Assembly: GCF_032362555.1 (NCBI RefSeq)
Contig: NC_083508.1
Span: 11,809,001 to 11,873,000, forward strand
Length of the DNA stretch: 64,000 nt
Source: Amyelois transitella
Taxonomy: Eukaryota; Arthropoda; Insecta; Lepidoptera; Pyralidae
Direction of reading: 5' to 3'
Shown in pieces: positions 22,255-33,600 of the stretch; within the stretch, counting starts at the first letter, position 1, and each line of letters opens with the position of its first letter. The position numbers and the translations under genes are program-made. The notes beneath the pieces are model-generated. The model was not told where the DNA came from, searched no databases, and worked only from the letters and a program-made list of their open reading frames with translations.

Positions 22255-22345
22255 TATAAATATAGTATCGTTGAGTTAGTATCTCGTAACACAAGTTTCG
22301 AACTTCTTTCGAGGCTAACTCAATCAGTGTAATTTGTCCCGTATA
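22255..22345 (+). mobile_element. tRNA-derived SINE (S2), 3' tail fragment
   Basis: TAGTATCGTTGAGTTAGTAT, CTCGTAACACAAG and GAGGCTAACTCAATCAG match the S2 tail in forward orientation. No tRNA part is present. Confidence 0.65.
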
Positions 22346-22534
22346 TATATATTTATATATTAAACGCGCACGCAACGTACCTTTATTTTATCTCGGGTTG
22401 TTATTAATCATGTTACAATCTGTGGTCACCAAGCGATTTAGGCCATAGAGTGAACGCAGATGTCTTAATACTGGACGAAACCTACAACTGTGAAACCAAA
22501 AACTCTGAATTTACTTCCAGTAAGTTCAATTCCA

Positions 22535-22750
22535 GTGTGGTTCACGGCACCAATACAAAAAAGAGTAGGACTACTCCCATGGATGTCGTAAATGGCGACT
22601 AAGGGATGGGCTTACAAACTTGGGATTCTTTTTTTTGGGCGATGCGCTAGCAACCTGTCGCTGTTTGAATCTCAATTCTATCATTAAGCTAAATAGCTAA
22701 GCGTGGCCTTCAGTATTTTCCCCCACAAGGGACTATATGTATGTATGTTT
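22535..22750 (+). mobile_element. TATG-tailed SINE (S1)
   Basis: GTGTGGTTCACGGCACC to CTATATGTATGTATG, with an internal deletion in the 3' third. It sits between two copies of the local module. Confidence 0.7.
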
Positions 22751-23102
22751 TCTATTTATATAAATAATGCGCGTATTAAACGCGTTTATTTTATCTCGGA
22801 CGTTATGAATTATGTTACGATGATCCATGGTCACCGAGCGATTTAGATCATAGAGTTTAGAAGTGAACGCAGATGTCTTAATACTGGACGAAAGCTACAA
22901 CTGTGCCAAAAATTATGAATTTACTTCCACGATCCACTTTGACTTCTTAGATATGTGATAGATCGTGACGTTTGCCTCGGGGCAAGATCCGGAGCGTGTG
23001 TATGACCGGATATGGTAAATGATTAAAAAAAAATAACTGCCCATTAAACTTCTGACAGGGAAACGTAAGCAGGTTAGATAATGATTACAGGAACTAAATT
23101 GT

Positions 23103-23191
23103 TTACATACATACACCTAGTCACGTCTATATACCTTGCGGAGTAGACAGAGCCAATAGTCTTAAAACTGAAAGGCCACGTTCACCTATGT
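23103..23191 (-). mobile_element. TATG-tailed SINE (S1), 3' fragment
   Basis: CATACATACACCTAGTCACG, CTTGCGGAGTAGACAGAGCC and GGCCACGTTCACC identify a truncated inverted copy. Confidence 0.6.
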
Positions 23192-23251
23192 TAATTATGG
23201 CTTTATTAGTACTAAGGTATTTATAAATAATACAGGTATAAACGCGCACGC

Positions 23252-23311
23252 AACGTATAATTATACCATTTAAATCAGTTATAACTAATTTAAATGGTAT
23301 AATTATACGTT
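23252..23311. repeat. 24-bp perfect inverted repeat (hairpin)
   Basis: AACGTATAATTATACC then ATTTAAAT forms the left arm (23252-23275), and 23288-23311 is its exact complement, with a 12-nt loop. It lies inside module copy C of the Marf 3' UTR intron. Confidence 0.85.
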
Positions 23312-23493
23312 ATGCTCATATTGTGGTGAACTCAAGCAATTTAGTACTATAGAATTCACCACAATGGTATGAATCGGTATGAACTCGGCTTTTCAGAGAG
23401 ATGATGATGTATACGGACAAATGCTAGGAGGAATATTGTAAACAGTGAATTATATATGTATTAAATACCTACTAATTGTTTGTTTTGTTACAG

Positions 23494-26434
23494 CGGTGAG
23501 GTAGAACTAGCGCCGCGCTAGCAGTGGGTTGAAACAGCACAGAGGCGAGTTTTTTTTACTCAATTTTAACCGTCACACGTCACGCCCAGCGATGGACGGA
23601 CAATTTAGTTGCGGCAACCCGGGTCTCAATATTATACATAAGAGCAGATGATTCGTGTATGTACCTAAGACGGAGAGTTTCGATTTTCAAATTGTTTCAA
23701 TTCAATTAAATATCTTATTGTGCTCGTAAACCCTTTTTTTTTCTTTCACTTGTTTAGCTAAAGGAGCCTCTAGACTGTACCAAAGTAATTATTACGACGG
23801 AATAACAAAAACTTAAGAAAAATAAATCTACTATTTTATTTTTATACCCGATTGAATCAAGTAATCGAATTTATTAATTTGAATATTTTTACTATAGCAT
23901 GGAGTTCTAAATTTGTTGATATGCTGTATCGCGGCGCGTGACGTCATACCTATATTGTTTAAGGGTAATATCGGTGTTTGCACGTTTCAATCGACTGCTG
24001 TACCGCCATGACAATCGCCCTGTAGGAAGGCAAATTGTACAGTGGGCTATATAGAATAGTATAGCAAACCCAAACGTATATAACAAATGAAAGAGGTATG
24101 TTTGTGAACTCTTTATTGCACATAAGATTAATGAAATAAAATATACGTTTGTGGTATAACTTTCTATGCGGCACACTGTACATACAAGCATCAAACTGTA
24201 TAAAGGATAATACTTATATATACCTCTGTTAATGGAATAGACGCAAAACGGACACTGCACAAAATTTTCACACGAGACAAATTAATGCTTTTTGGATTAC
24301 TTTTTGGTTATTGTAACACGCTTCGACAAGGCGAAGACATCTTACGCCAAAATTTTACTCATGACGAGTAAGCAATTGCAAAAAATTGCTAAAATGTGAA
24401 TGTTGTTACACACTACATTTTTTAATCAGATCTCCTATTTGAGAAAGGCTCACTCGCATTTGCGAATCGCCTTGTAAATATTTCATTTATTGACAAAATG
24501 CGTAAGCGTTAATTTTTTTCGACTGAACGTTTTGCGTGTTGGCCGTTTTGCGTCAATCCTGTGTACATTCAACTTTGTTGTTGTTATAATGTAAAGTTAT
24601 TTATCAGCTTATATACCCATGTTAGATGAAATCGTGCGTGGCTTTGTTATATAGTTTGACTTTATCACTTGGAATTGATCTGTTGTGCATTTTTTAATAA
24701 CAAATGAAAATTTAACTGTCCATCTGAACCACAAGTTTTAATCAAAGATCTTTGTATTATCTGGGTCTTTGGTGGCGGTCGAGTCGAACTATCGCTCCCG
24801 CTACAAAAGTAACGTAAGTACATATTTTAATATCAAATGAAAATTTAACTGTTCATTTGAACCATCAGTTTTAATCAAAGATCTTTGTATTATCTGGGTA
24901 ACAAACGTAACGTATTTAATATCAAATGAAATTTTAACTGTTCATTTGAACCGTCAGTTTTAATCAAAGCTCCTATGAACACCACAGGGGCGCCACACAT
25001 ACTTATCGTATTGTATCGGCGGTAAACTTATGCTACTATCCATAAATAAGAAATTGCAAAATGACGCAGAATCTTAATTTCTTGTGAAAATTATTGCCTG
25101 ATGTATACAAAGCTTTGGGTTCTCATGATTCCTCGTGATATTTATGAAGGAACGTACAAATATTGAGAAACAATTCAATAATATATATGAATTATGTGTT
25201 AATCTGTTAATACCTTCCTCGATGGGGAATAGGCGTGATAATATATGTCTAATATTGAAATTGTTATTGTAAAGTTTACTCTTTTCTTGCAAATCTACAC
25301 GCCCTTTTTTTTTTAATAAAACCAGACTTCACCAATGTTTGAATTAATTGTGTAAAAAGCGCGAGTTCCTCTCTTAGTTACCATTTGTAAATTACGAATC
25401 TACTTTATGCCTATACACGCGTTTTGTACCACTAAACTGTGATAAATATTTATTTCACCTCCACTTGCTTGTAACCTTTAAAGCCGCAGTTGAAAATTGA
25501 TTTAGGCTTTTTGTGCCAATGTATTTTTTAAATCCTAGAACGATTTCGTGACAGCCCTAATGGTGCCTCGGAGCGAAAGCGCAACTCCGTGTGTACGCGA
25601 CACTTTATCGTATAACGATATAAGGATCAAAATACCGCATATTAAGGAGCAGTTCACACATTTTAAAATATTGCGCTTTCGATTTTTTGAAGGGACCCTG
25701 GATAGTACGTGTATTTTATACAAAAAAAAACGATTTTTCTTTTAATTACTAATATTATCAAGTTTTGCCAACTTGTAAGTATCAAAATTAGATAATCGCA
25801 TTTTAGTTTCACACATTGTAAAACTCATATAGATAAGATAGGCAGCCATCATGTGATATAACTTGTATTACTTTGTTATGCTTTGTGTAGTCAACAACTT
25901 TTCGTAAGGCTTTCATTTAAAACTTTTTTATTGCATCAATAGCAATTTAAAAGGACTATGATTTATTTCTGAGACGGCGTCAAAATCAGATCGCGTTAAT
26001 TATGAATGACTTTAAATGAATATCGATTTAGTTGTTGATTGTACAATAATTGGATTTTCTAAGAGATTATTTTGTACTGGTTGCGTGTCCCAGTTTTATT
26101 TGCAAAGGCTTTTGTTTGTGTTATTGTAGAATTAGTTTGTTGTTTCATTCATAGTTCACATTTCACTATTTATATATTTATTGAAGCTCATCTATTACAT
26201 GAAATTGCGCTACGAATTAGCATCTTACATAATGTTATGTATATTGTATAAAACGAAGGTGGAAATTTTATATTAAGGTCACAAGAGTGATGGAATATTT
26301 TACGACCAGCAATGAATTAGACTTTCGAGTCGGGAGCCATGCAACCATTTGATATTAGATAGATTTTGTTGTCCGTTGTAATTAGGTATTGCATAACTAG
26401 GAGAATTTTCTTATGTAAATAAAAATAAAGGATT
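23494..26434 (+). other. Probable Marf 3' UTR exon and 3' flank
   Basis: This follows the 3' UTR acceptor. It starts with a GC-rich hairpin around CTAGCGCCGCGCTAG (23508-23522). Several AATAAA words occur (for example about 23821 and 26422), so the true mRNA end cannot be chosen from sequence. Short direct repeats with ATTTAACTG and TTTTAATCAAAG occur three times in 24704-24972. No separate gene is recognised. Confidence 0.4.
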
Positions 26435-26782
26435 TCTTTATATTATATGTTGTTTTATTCAAAAATAGATGGAAAAGTTTCATATTAATTAGCTAAATAT
26501 ATTTTATTTGAGCATGTAAATTAGGTAATTATGTGTACCTAGTTATTTTAAGGCAGGTTTGGTAATTCCTACTGAACCATTTTTCATTAAAATTTATACA
26601 AGACATTAGCATCAGACTGAATCTGTTTTAGTCTCTGTAATTTTTTTTAATATTTCAGTAGCACTCTAACCCAATCTGCCCTTAAAATATTGTCACTTTA
26701 TTTGTATAGACCTAACAAAATAATAAAAACTAAATGTTTATCTAAACATATTTATCACAGTGGCATATTCTTATTTTAAAAT

Positions 26783-26788
26783 TTTATT
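26783..26788 (-). terminator. Poly(A) signal of the SAC3D1-like gene
   Basis: AATAAA on the minus strand, 35 nt beyond the stop codon at 26823-26825. Confidence 0.6.
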
Positions 26789-26822
26789 AATGATAGATTA
26801 TGAAAAAAATATCTGTTAACTA

Positions 26823-29800
26823 CTACAAACTAGAGTATGTAAAAATATGTTCTACATTCATATTTAATTTCTCATCGTGCAGAAGATGCTTCTTCGGTTG
26901 ATGCTGGAACAAGAACAATAAATTTAAATTAGATTTTTAAATGTGCCTATGGTCAGAGACAACAGTGTGTCACTGTCAAGGGACTTGTTGTCTCAGGCAG
27001 GACGGAAAAATAACAAATAGGTACACTCACAATAACTATATCAGTCTTAAAGTCTCCCTTGAACAACTGGACCGCTCCCCCACTGGCCCTCAAACCATAG
27101 TGTGTGCAAACATCGGATGCAGCGCCCGAGCTGTCAAACCATAGCCAACGACGCAAGATGTCTATGGGCACAGATAACTGCTTGCTGCTATAGGCGACTG
27201 TCAGTACTTGGAGGGCATGTCTGAAAAATATATATTAGCAGTTAATTTTTTATAATATTTGAATAATATTAATATTTTGAAAATAACACAAATGCATAAG
27301 TACATATTATGTTGTTTTTATCCCTTAGGGGTAGACAGAGTCGACAGTCCCGAAAAGACTGACAGGCCATGTTTGGCTTAATGATAGATTTGAGATTCAA
27401 ATAGTGACAGGTTGCTAGCGCCTCGCCTAAAAGAAGTTTATAAGCTTATTCCTTAGTCGCCTTGTTCGAGAGGGCGGACGCATCATCACATAGCCACCTG
27501 CGCGGCATCGCGCCGCTCCACGCCCGCCCTCCGGACCGTCGGGTGAAGCCCTCCCCTCGCTGCCTTGCGGCAGACGTCGTCGGCCAGTGACGACGCCGCC
27601 GCCGATGGGAACTCCCAGAAGAATTAAGATGAAGATCCAGGCCGCCACGGCCACCCCTTTGACCTTCCTACAGCTGTAGGCAGCGAAGAAGCCAATGAAG
27701 AGAGCCAAAAGCCCTGACCATTTACTCCGACGCCTCCTTAGGAGTATGGGAAGACCCCTTGTCGTCCTTTTACCACATCCATGGGAAAGAGATGGAGTGG
27801 TCCTATTTTTTTTCTATTGTTGCCAGGAACCACACGGTAAACAATAAATTACCTTTGAATAGCTGGTAAGTGAATGAATAAGGCACAATATGTCAGGGGG
27901 CACAGTTTCTTCATTTGCTTGCTAACTCTCACGAAATTGCCCTTCAAATGTGCCATAGCTATTTTGTATGACAGCTGCATTGTTGAGTTGCTGAAAACGG
28001 AGAGGTATTTCCATGAAATCTTTCTACTAATATTACAAATGTTCAAGTTTGTAAGGATGCTTGTGTGTTTGTTACTATTTTATGCGAATCTACTGTGCCG
28101 ATTTTAATGAAAAAGCAACAGGGGTAAAAGAAAACAATAAATTACAGCATACTTTTTATCCCAAAATAACCACAAGTGTCAAGCCCCAGACAAATTTAGT
28201 TAAAATTTATGTTAGACTTACACTTTAAACAGTGATTGGTTTTTCATGTTATTTATTATAAGTAATTAATTAATAGATTTTGTTTCATGGCAATCATAGG
28301 AAGAAAAAGAAGTAAATATCACTCAAAGGACTGAAGCATTTTGTAACAATGTCTTATTACCTTTTAATATCTGCAGGCAGTTTTAAATATCTATACAACG
28401 GATGAACATCATCCAAATTACACAATATGTACAGAGCTTCCATCAGCGCTCTGTCACACGTCAGGTTTTTCCCATTTCTGGCTTTCAGTTCCATTTTGGA
28501 CAGAAACCCACTAAGCTCGTTAATCTGCGCGCTGCTTTCGGAAACTTGCAGGTGGTCACAGCAACTCAGGAACCATTTTAAACATTCCAAAAGGTATTTC
28601 TTATTGAGAACCGGATCAAAATCACAAGCCGGGTATTCACATAACCTAAAAAATAAATAAATTCTAAATATTATGGTAATAACAGTGAATATATAGCTTC
28701 ACTTCTAAACGGATTTCTAATGATAAAAGTAGCCAAATAGCCTGTTACTCTTAGGTCCAGTGCATCTTTGTGCTCAATTTAACTAAAATTTGTCCAGTAC
28801 TTTTAAAGGGTTTGCCGTGTGGTTGCCGGCAACAATAAGAAAAAGAATAGGACCACTCCATCTCTTTCCCATGGATGTTGTAGGGGGTGACTAAGAGATA
28901 AGCTTATAAACTTGGGATTCTTCTTTTAGGCGACAGGCTAAAAACCTGTCACTATTTGAATCTCAATTCTATCATTAAGCCAAACAGCTGAATGTGGCCT
29001 CTCAGTCTTTTTAAGGCTATTGGGTCTGTCTTCCCCCCGTGATTATATGTATAATTCATACATGTGTATGTATGATCATAAATCATACATATGTATGTAC
29101 ATACAAAGTACATTACTTTTAATAGGTCCTATTACATTGGTGAAGCCCCATTTGCAGTCTTAATAAACTTACCTATAACCATAATAAACATAGAATCGAA
29201 TCATAGGCTCTAGCAAGTTGACACATTGTTCTGGAGGCAATCTTTGAATGGTGATGTCTTGTCTCACAGCTCTCAGTCGGTCATTTATAAAGTCATAAAT
29301 TAAGCACATGGACACATCACAACGTTTGGTTACTCTGCAAAGAAAATGCTATTACATAAGGAGCTTTTTCTAGACTCAAAATGTTATAGTATAGTGGCCA
29401 AAATGTGACAGTTATGTATTGTTAAGAAAAATAATGTAAGTATACCCTAAATTTTATTTAAATATTATAAAATGATAACAAAATAAATAAATAAGTAGGT
29501 TTATACCTAAGTATAGGAATAATATAAATTATAAATAATATATAATAGTTATTTTAAAATATCTAAAGCTTTCTGATTTTACTTTGTAACTTGATGCGTG
29601 ATATCCTTGATATAGAATTACTAAATTTTACTTACTCTAGCAACAAATAATCAACAGTCTCTTTCAGTACGTTGTATGGCCGCAACAGATGAGGTTTGGA
29701 CAAATTGGAGTCTGCCGCGGATCTACTGTAACTTTTGACCATTTTTTTCACTGGGCCTGACACCTCCAATATATGCACCATATGGTTTTGTTCTCGCCTG

Positions 29801-29977
29801 AAGACATTGTATTGATAAATAAAATTTCCATTTTAATATTTCCAATTTGAATATAAATAAAACATACAGTTTCACTTCGTCTTGAGGACACATGGTGTAA
29901 CAGATGCCCTTTATAAAGTTTCCGGTGTCATTGCTCGCTTCAATATTTTTGCAATAGTAATCTAAATAGGAAGACAT
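26823..29977 (-). CDS. SAC3D1: SAC3 domain-containing protein 1-like (SAC3/GANP family)
   Basis: Seven exons on the minus strand: 29977-29868, 29797-29636, 29334-29173, 28645-28361, 27990-27853, 27220-27031 and 26903-26823. They total 1128 nt, or 375 aa, with all phases consistent. The N-terminus has the family CPQDEVKLREQNHMVHILE-type start. The strongest match is exon 3, with RCDVSMCLIYDFINDRLRAV and RQDITIQRLP. Exons 4-6 supply the helical SAC3/GANP domain and end near a winged-helix-like region (PIDILRRWLWFD). Vertebrate SAC3D1 (SHD1) is linked to centrosome and spindle function, while other SAC3/GANP members act in mRNA export; the role in this insect is not shown by the sequence. The final exon (about 26 residues, basic) is the least certain because its end is not conserved in the family. 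The gene converges on Marf. Confidence 0.88.
27296..27836 (-). mobile_element. TATG-tailed SINE (S1) interrupted by a GC-rich insertion
   Basis: S1 runs from the GGGTAGACAGAGTCGACAGTC block to CTTAGTCGCCTT (about 27461). It resumes at about 27765 with TTTTACCACATCCATGGG and the AACCACACGG head. It lies in SAC3D1-like intron 5. Confidence 0.75.
27462..27764 (-). mobile_element. GC-rich insertion nested in a SINE
   Basis: About 300 bp, far more GC-rich than the intron around it. The complement contains AGGTCAAAGGGGTGGCCGTG and GGCGGCCTGGATCTTCATC, with a short open frame starting about 27708. It splits one S1 copy cleanly, so it inserted after the SINE did. I do not recognise the family. Confidence 0.55.
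28024..28112 (+). mobile_element. Helitron-like fragment in SAC3D1-like intron 4
   Basis: CTACTAATATTACAAATG, TTGTTACTATTTTATGCG and GCCGATTTTAATGAAA match the 5' part of the H-type elements; the GC-rich 3' end is missing. Confidence 0.45.
28812..29048 (+). mobile_element. TATG-tailed SINE (S1) in SAC3D1-like intron 3
   Basis: GCCGTGTGGTTGCCGGCAAC, CCCATGGATGTTGTAGG, CTGTCACTATTTGAATC and GTGATTATATGT. The intron continues with a short ATGTATG-rich stretch. Confidence 0.75.
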
Positions 29978-30274
29978 GATTATAAAATTCAATTTATACA
30001 ACAAACAAATTAGAATTAGAAATCACGACAAAATTGTTACGGTTCATTGACTTCAACAAATTGTTTTGTTTTGACTTATGAGTAGATTGACAGTGACATA
30101 TTATCAAAACCAAGCGGTATTTTTTTCATTTGGAAAAGATCGAAGATATTGGATTATGAATAATTGGAAAATTTACATACCTACGTGTTTTGTACGTGTC
30201 TACTAGGTACCTTTAAAGCTAAGCAAAATAAAAGCAGAAAACTAATTTAAATTAAGTAATGGGACTTCGGGAAA

Positions 30275-30550
30275 CAGTTCTCCCGAGTGGTTCCGACAAT
30301 GGGACAAAATCCTGGGACAACAAATAGGACCACTCCATCTTTCCACTTTCCATTCACGAATGTCATAAAAGGCGACTAAGGGATAAGCTTACAAAATGGG
30401 ATTTCCATTTAAGGCGATGGGCTAACAACCTGTCAGTATTTGAATCTCAATTCTAACATTTAGCCAAACTGTTGAACGTCGTCTGTCAGTCTTGCAAGAC
30501 TGTTGGCTCTGACTATTCCGCAACGGATATATACGCACTTATATGAATAA
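30275..30550 (+). mobile_element. Diverged TATG-tailed SINE (S1) between genes
   Basis: Recognisable by AATAGGACCACTCCATC, AAAAGGCGACTAAGGGATA, CTGTCAGTATTTGAATC and GACTGTTGGCTCTGAC. The head is altered. Confidence 0.6.
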
Positions 30551-30608
30551 ATGAGTGAATAATAGGAGTATTAAGGTGGAATAAAACCTTGCGAGTTCAC
30601 ACTAACAA

Positions 30609-30614
30609 TTTATT
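30609..30614 (-). terminator. Poly(A) signal of the OGDH-like gene
   Basis: AATAAA on the minus strand, 37 nt beyond the TGA at 30651-30653. Confidence 0.65.
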
Positions 30615-30650
30615 TCACAGCCAATAGGTTTCGTAATATCACAGTAACTT

Positions 30651-33600
30651 TCACAACGCAATGATCTTATCTTTAAGTTCTTTCAGTTCCTTCGCGTGGA
30701 TCCATTTGATGCCAGTCGCGGATGCTGAGCTCGACGGACGTGAAATGCACCTGAGATCAAAACAACAAAAAAATTACATTTGAATTTGAAAGGCTTTATG
30801 TTAGGTTAGGTAAGTATTGAAAATTTAACATTTTTTCAAATAAAGGATATGATGTATGGATGTTTGTTACTCTTTCACGCAAAAACTACTGAACCGATTA
30901 CCATGAAATTTGGTATGTAGGTAGCTGAAGACCCAGAATAACACATAGGCTACTTTTTATCCCAGAGTTCCCGCGGGATTGATAGGGTTTCCATGCGGAC
31001 GAAGTCGCGGGCGGCCTCTATATCCTACTACTATTATAAAGGCGAAAGTTTGTATGGATGTATGGATGTTTGTTACTCTTTCACGCAAAAACTACTGAAC
31101 CGATTACCATGAAATTTGGTATGTAGGTAGCTGAAGACCCAGAATAACACATAGGCTACTTTTTATCCCAGAGTTCCCGCGGGATTGATAGGGTTTCCAT
31201 GCGGACGAAGTCGCGGGCGGCCTCTAGTACCTAATATGTATAGTTAAGTCCCTGTACTCCAAACCCAACAGTTTTGATAATATATTAGTAGAACTGCACA
31301 CAAAAAAAAATTAAGTACCCAATTTTCCTCCCGAGCAAATTCGAAATTCGAACGCCGCAAAACGGCCACGGGCCCTGATTTTTATGCTCCTCCTGACAGA
31401 AGAAGACCTTGGCCTTCTCGTATTTGCAATATTCGCGCAGCACCAGGTCGTAGGGGAACGGGTACAGTTGCTCAATACGACACATTGCTATTTTGTCCTC
31501 CAGCTTCTTCTCTTTGCGCAGTTCGTCGATGGTGATGGCCACTTTTCCCGAACAGAATAGTAGTTTTTGCACGCATTCAGGCTTCTGCGACGCCGGCCCG
31601 CTTTCTGGAATCGCCCTGTGTAGAAGACATGAGTTATAATGTTTGAACTTTCTCTGATTGGCCTGGGTCTTGGATGTTTATCTATGTAAGTAAGTATTTA
31701 TTCTAAATAGTATCGTTGAGTTAGTATCTCGTAACACAAGTTTCGAAATTTAGAAAAATGAATGACAAAGACACAATGAATGAAGGTAACTGTGTTTTTA
31801 TTATTCTATGCCTACAGTTCATTGTCAAGTCAGTAGGTAAATGTTCATCGCTGACTATTTGGGCAACTGGCTAAGAAAATTATAACAAATTAGTTCAAAA
31901 GCGTACCTCTGAAAGCAGGTTCCCAGCTTGAAATCTTTGAAATTGGACCTGTAGTAGGGATGTTTCAAGCCGACCTTGGGCGTCATCAGAATGACCGGCT
32001 TCCTGAAGGGCATGGCGAGCTGCCGCCGGATCATGTGGAAGTAGTTCGCTGGCGTCGTCAGGTTCATGACGATCCAGTTGCAAGCTCGGAGCTGTTTCAC
32101 TGAGTATTTACAAAGGCTATGTTTGTTAGTTTTCAAAGGATGCAAAAGAAGCAAAAGCTTAGAATGATTTACAAAAGAACTAGCGACCCGCCCCGGCTTC
32201 GCACGGGTGCAAAATTCGGAAAAAATTATACATAAAAACCTTCCTCTTGAATCACTCTACCTGTTACAAAAAACCGCATCAAAATCCGTTGCGTAATTTT
32301 AAAGATTTAAGCAAACAGACTAAAATAGCGACTTTGTTTTATACTATGTAGTGAAGAGATTAGGTTAGGAATTAGTCTTTTATCTCACCTGATCTAGGGA
32401 TTTCACTCGCATAGAAATTAGAACAATAAAATTTTCGCAAATATTTAAATTTAAGTCTGTGTGTCATTGAGTTATTAACTAGTAGTCATATTAGTATTTC
32501 ATCTCGTCAATAAGGCTGACTCACCCACAAATTCGGGGTCGTCCAGATCCGGTATGATGTCCTCGTCATCGTCAGCTTGTTGGAGGTAACGCTCCACTCG
32601 CCCAGACGAATGCTCTGGGCCCTGTGCGACGCCGATGTTAGAAATTATGGAATTAAATTTTATGATCTCTCTAACATAAGGTGTTGGTTTCTAGGATGTT
32701 ACTATACTATGAAATTTTCGGCGACTATAGGTATGTTTCACCATGATCCAATGTGCTTGAATTCACCCTGCAAATTTGTGGAGGTCACGTGAAAGTCAGA
32801 CGCTTTCTGTGAAAACTTGACTATATACCCCATAATTAAGGTTATCACTTGGACCAGCCGGACCCTGGCCTTCTGATGAGGACGCCACCGGGTCTATACG
32901 GTTAGGCGTAACTTATAACAAAGAAATGTGCCGTGTGGTTCCCGGCACCAATACAAAAAAGAATAGGACCACTCCATCTCTTTCCCATGGATGACGTAAA
33001 AGGCGACTAAGGGAAAGGCTTACTAACTTGGGATTCTTTTTAGGCGACGAGCTAGCAACCTGTCACTATTTGAATCTCAATTCTATCATTAAGCCAAATA
33101 GCTGAACGTGGCCATTCGATCTACCATTCGATCGAGACTGTTGGCTTTGTCTACCCCGCAAGGGATATAGAAGTGACTATATGTATGTATGTATGTATAA
33201 CATAGAAATACTAACAGCGCCATCTATCCCGTGGGGCAGTTGCACCACGAGACCGGACTGCGCGACCCACTTGCTCTCGCCGTTCGCGATGAACGTGTCG
33301 AACACGGGCTGCGCCGTGTCCGCAAAGTCACCGTACTGCGCCTCCCATATCGTAAGCAGGTTCGGACTCGAGTAAGAGTAGCCCACTTCGAAACCGAGGA
33401 TGCCTTTATGAGGAATGATGAATCCGATGAAAATGCTGCAGTGTAGTTTGTTCCGCCGCTTCTTCTACACATGCGCTTTGGAAGCGGTAGTACAGTTATA
33501 ATTAGATTTAAGTGATGTGACGTCAATAAGTGATACCTTGTATCCAATTTTGAAAATAAATCTATTCTGTTCTAGTGCTTTATGAATTGCTTGTGAATGA

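Larger units (their letters stand above)
22362..23375 (+). repeat. Triplicated module in Marf 3' UTR intron
   Basis: Module A (22362-22530) and B (22757-22930) share TTTATTTTATCTCGG, a GGTCACC-AGCGATTTAG block, GAACGCAGATGTCTTAATAC and TGGACGAAA. A shorter, more diverged copy C lies at about 23238-23375. An S1 element (22535-22750) separates A and B. Confidence 0.7.
22206..23493 (+). other. Marf 3' UTR start and probable 3' UTR intron
   Basis: Fifteen nt after the stop, GGTG is followed by GTAAGT (from 22221), a good donor. A matching acceptor TTTGTTTTGTTACAG ends at 23493. If used, the junction lies close to the stop and would not be expected to trigger nonsense-mediated decay. The intron holds an S2 tail, an S1 copy and a triplicated module. 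Confidence 0.5.
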
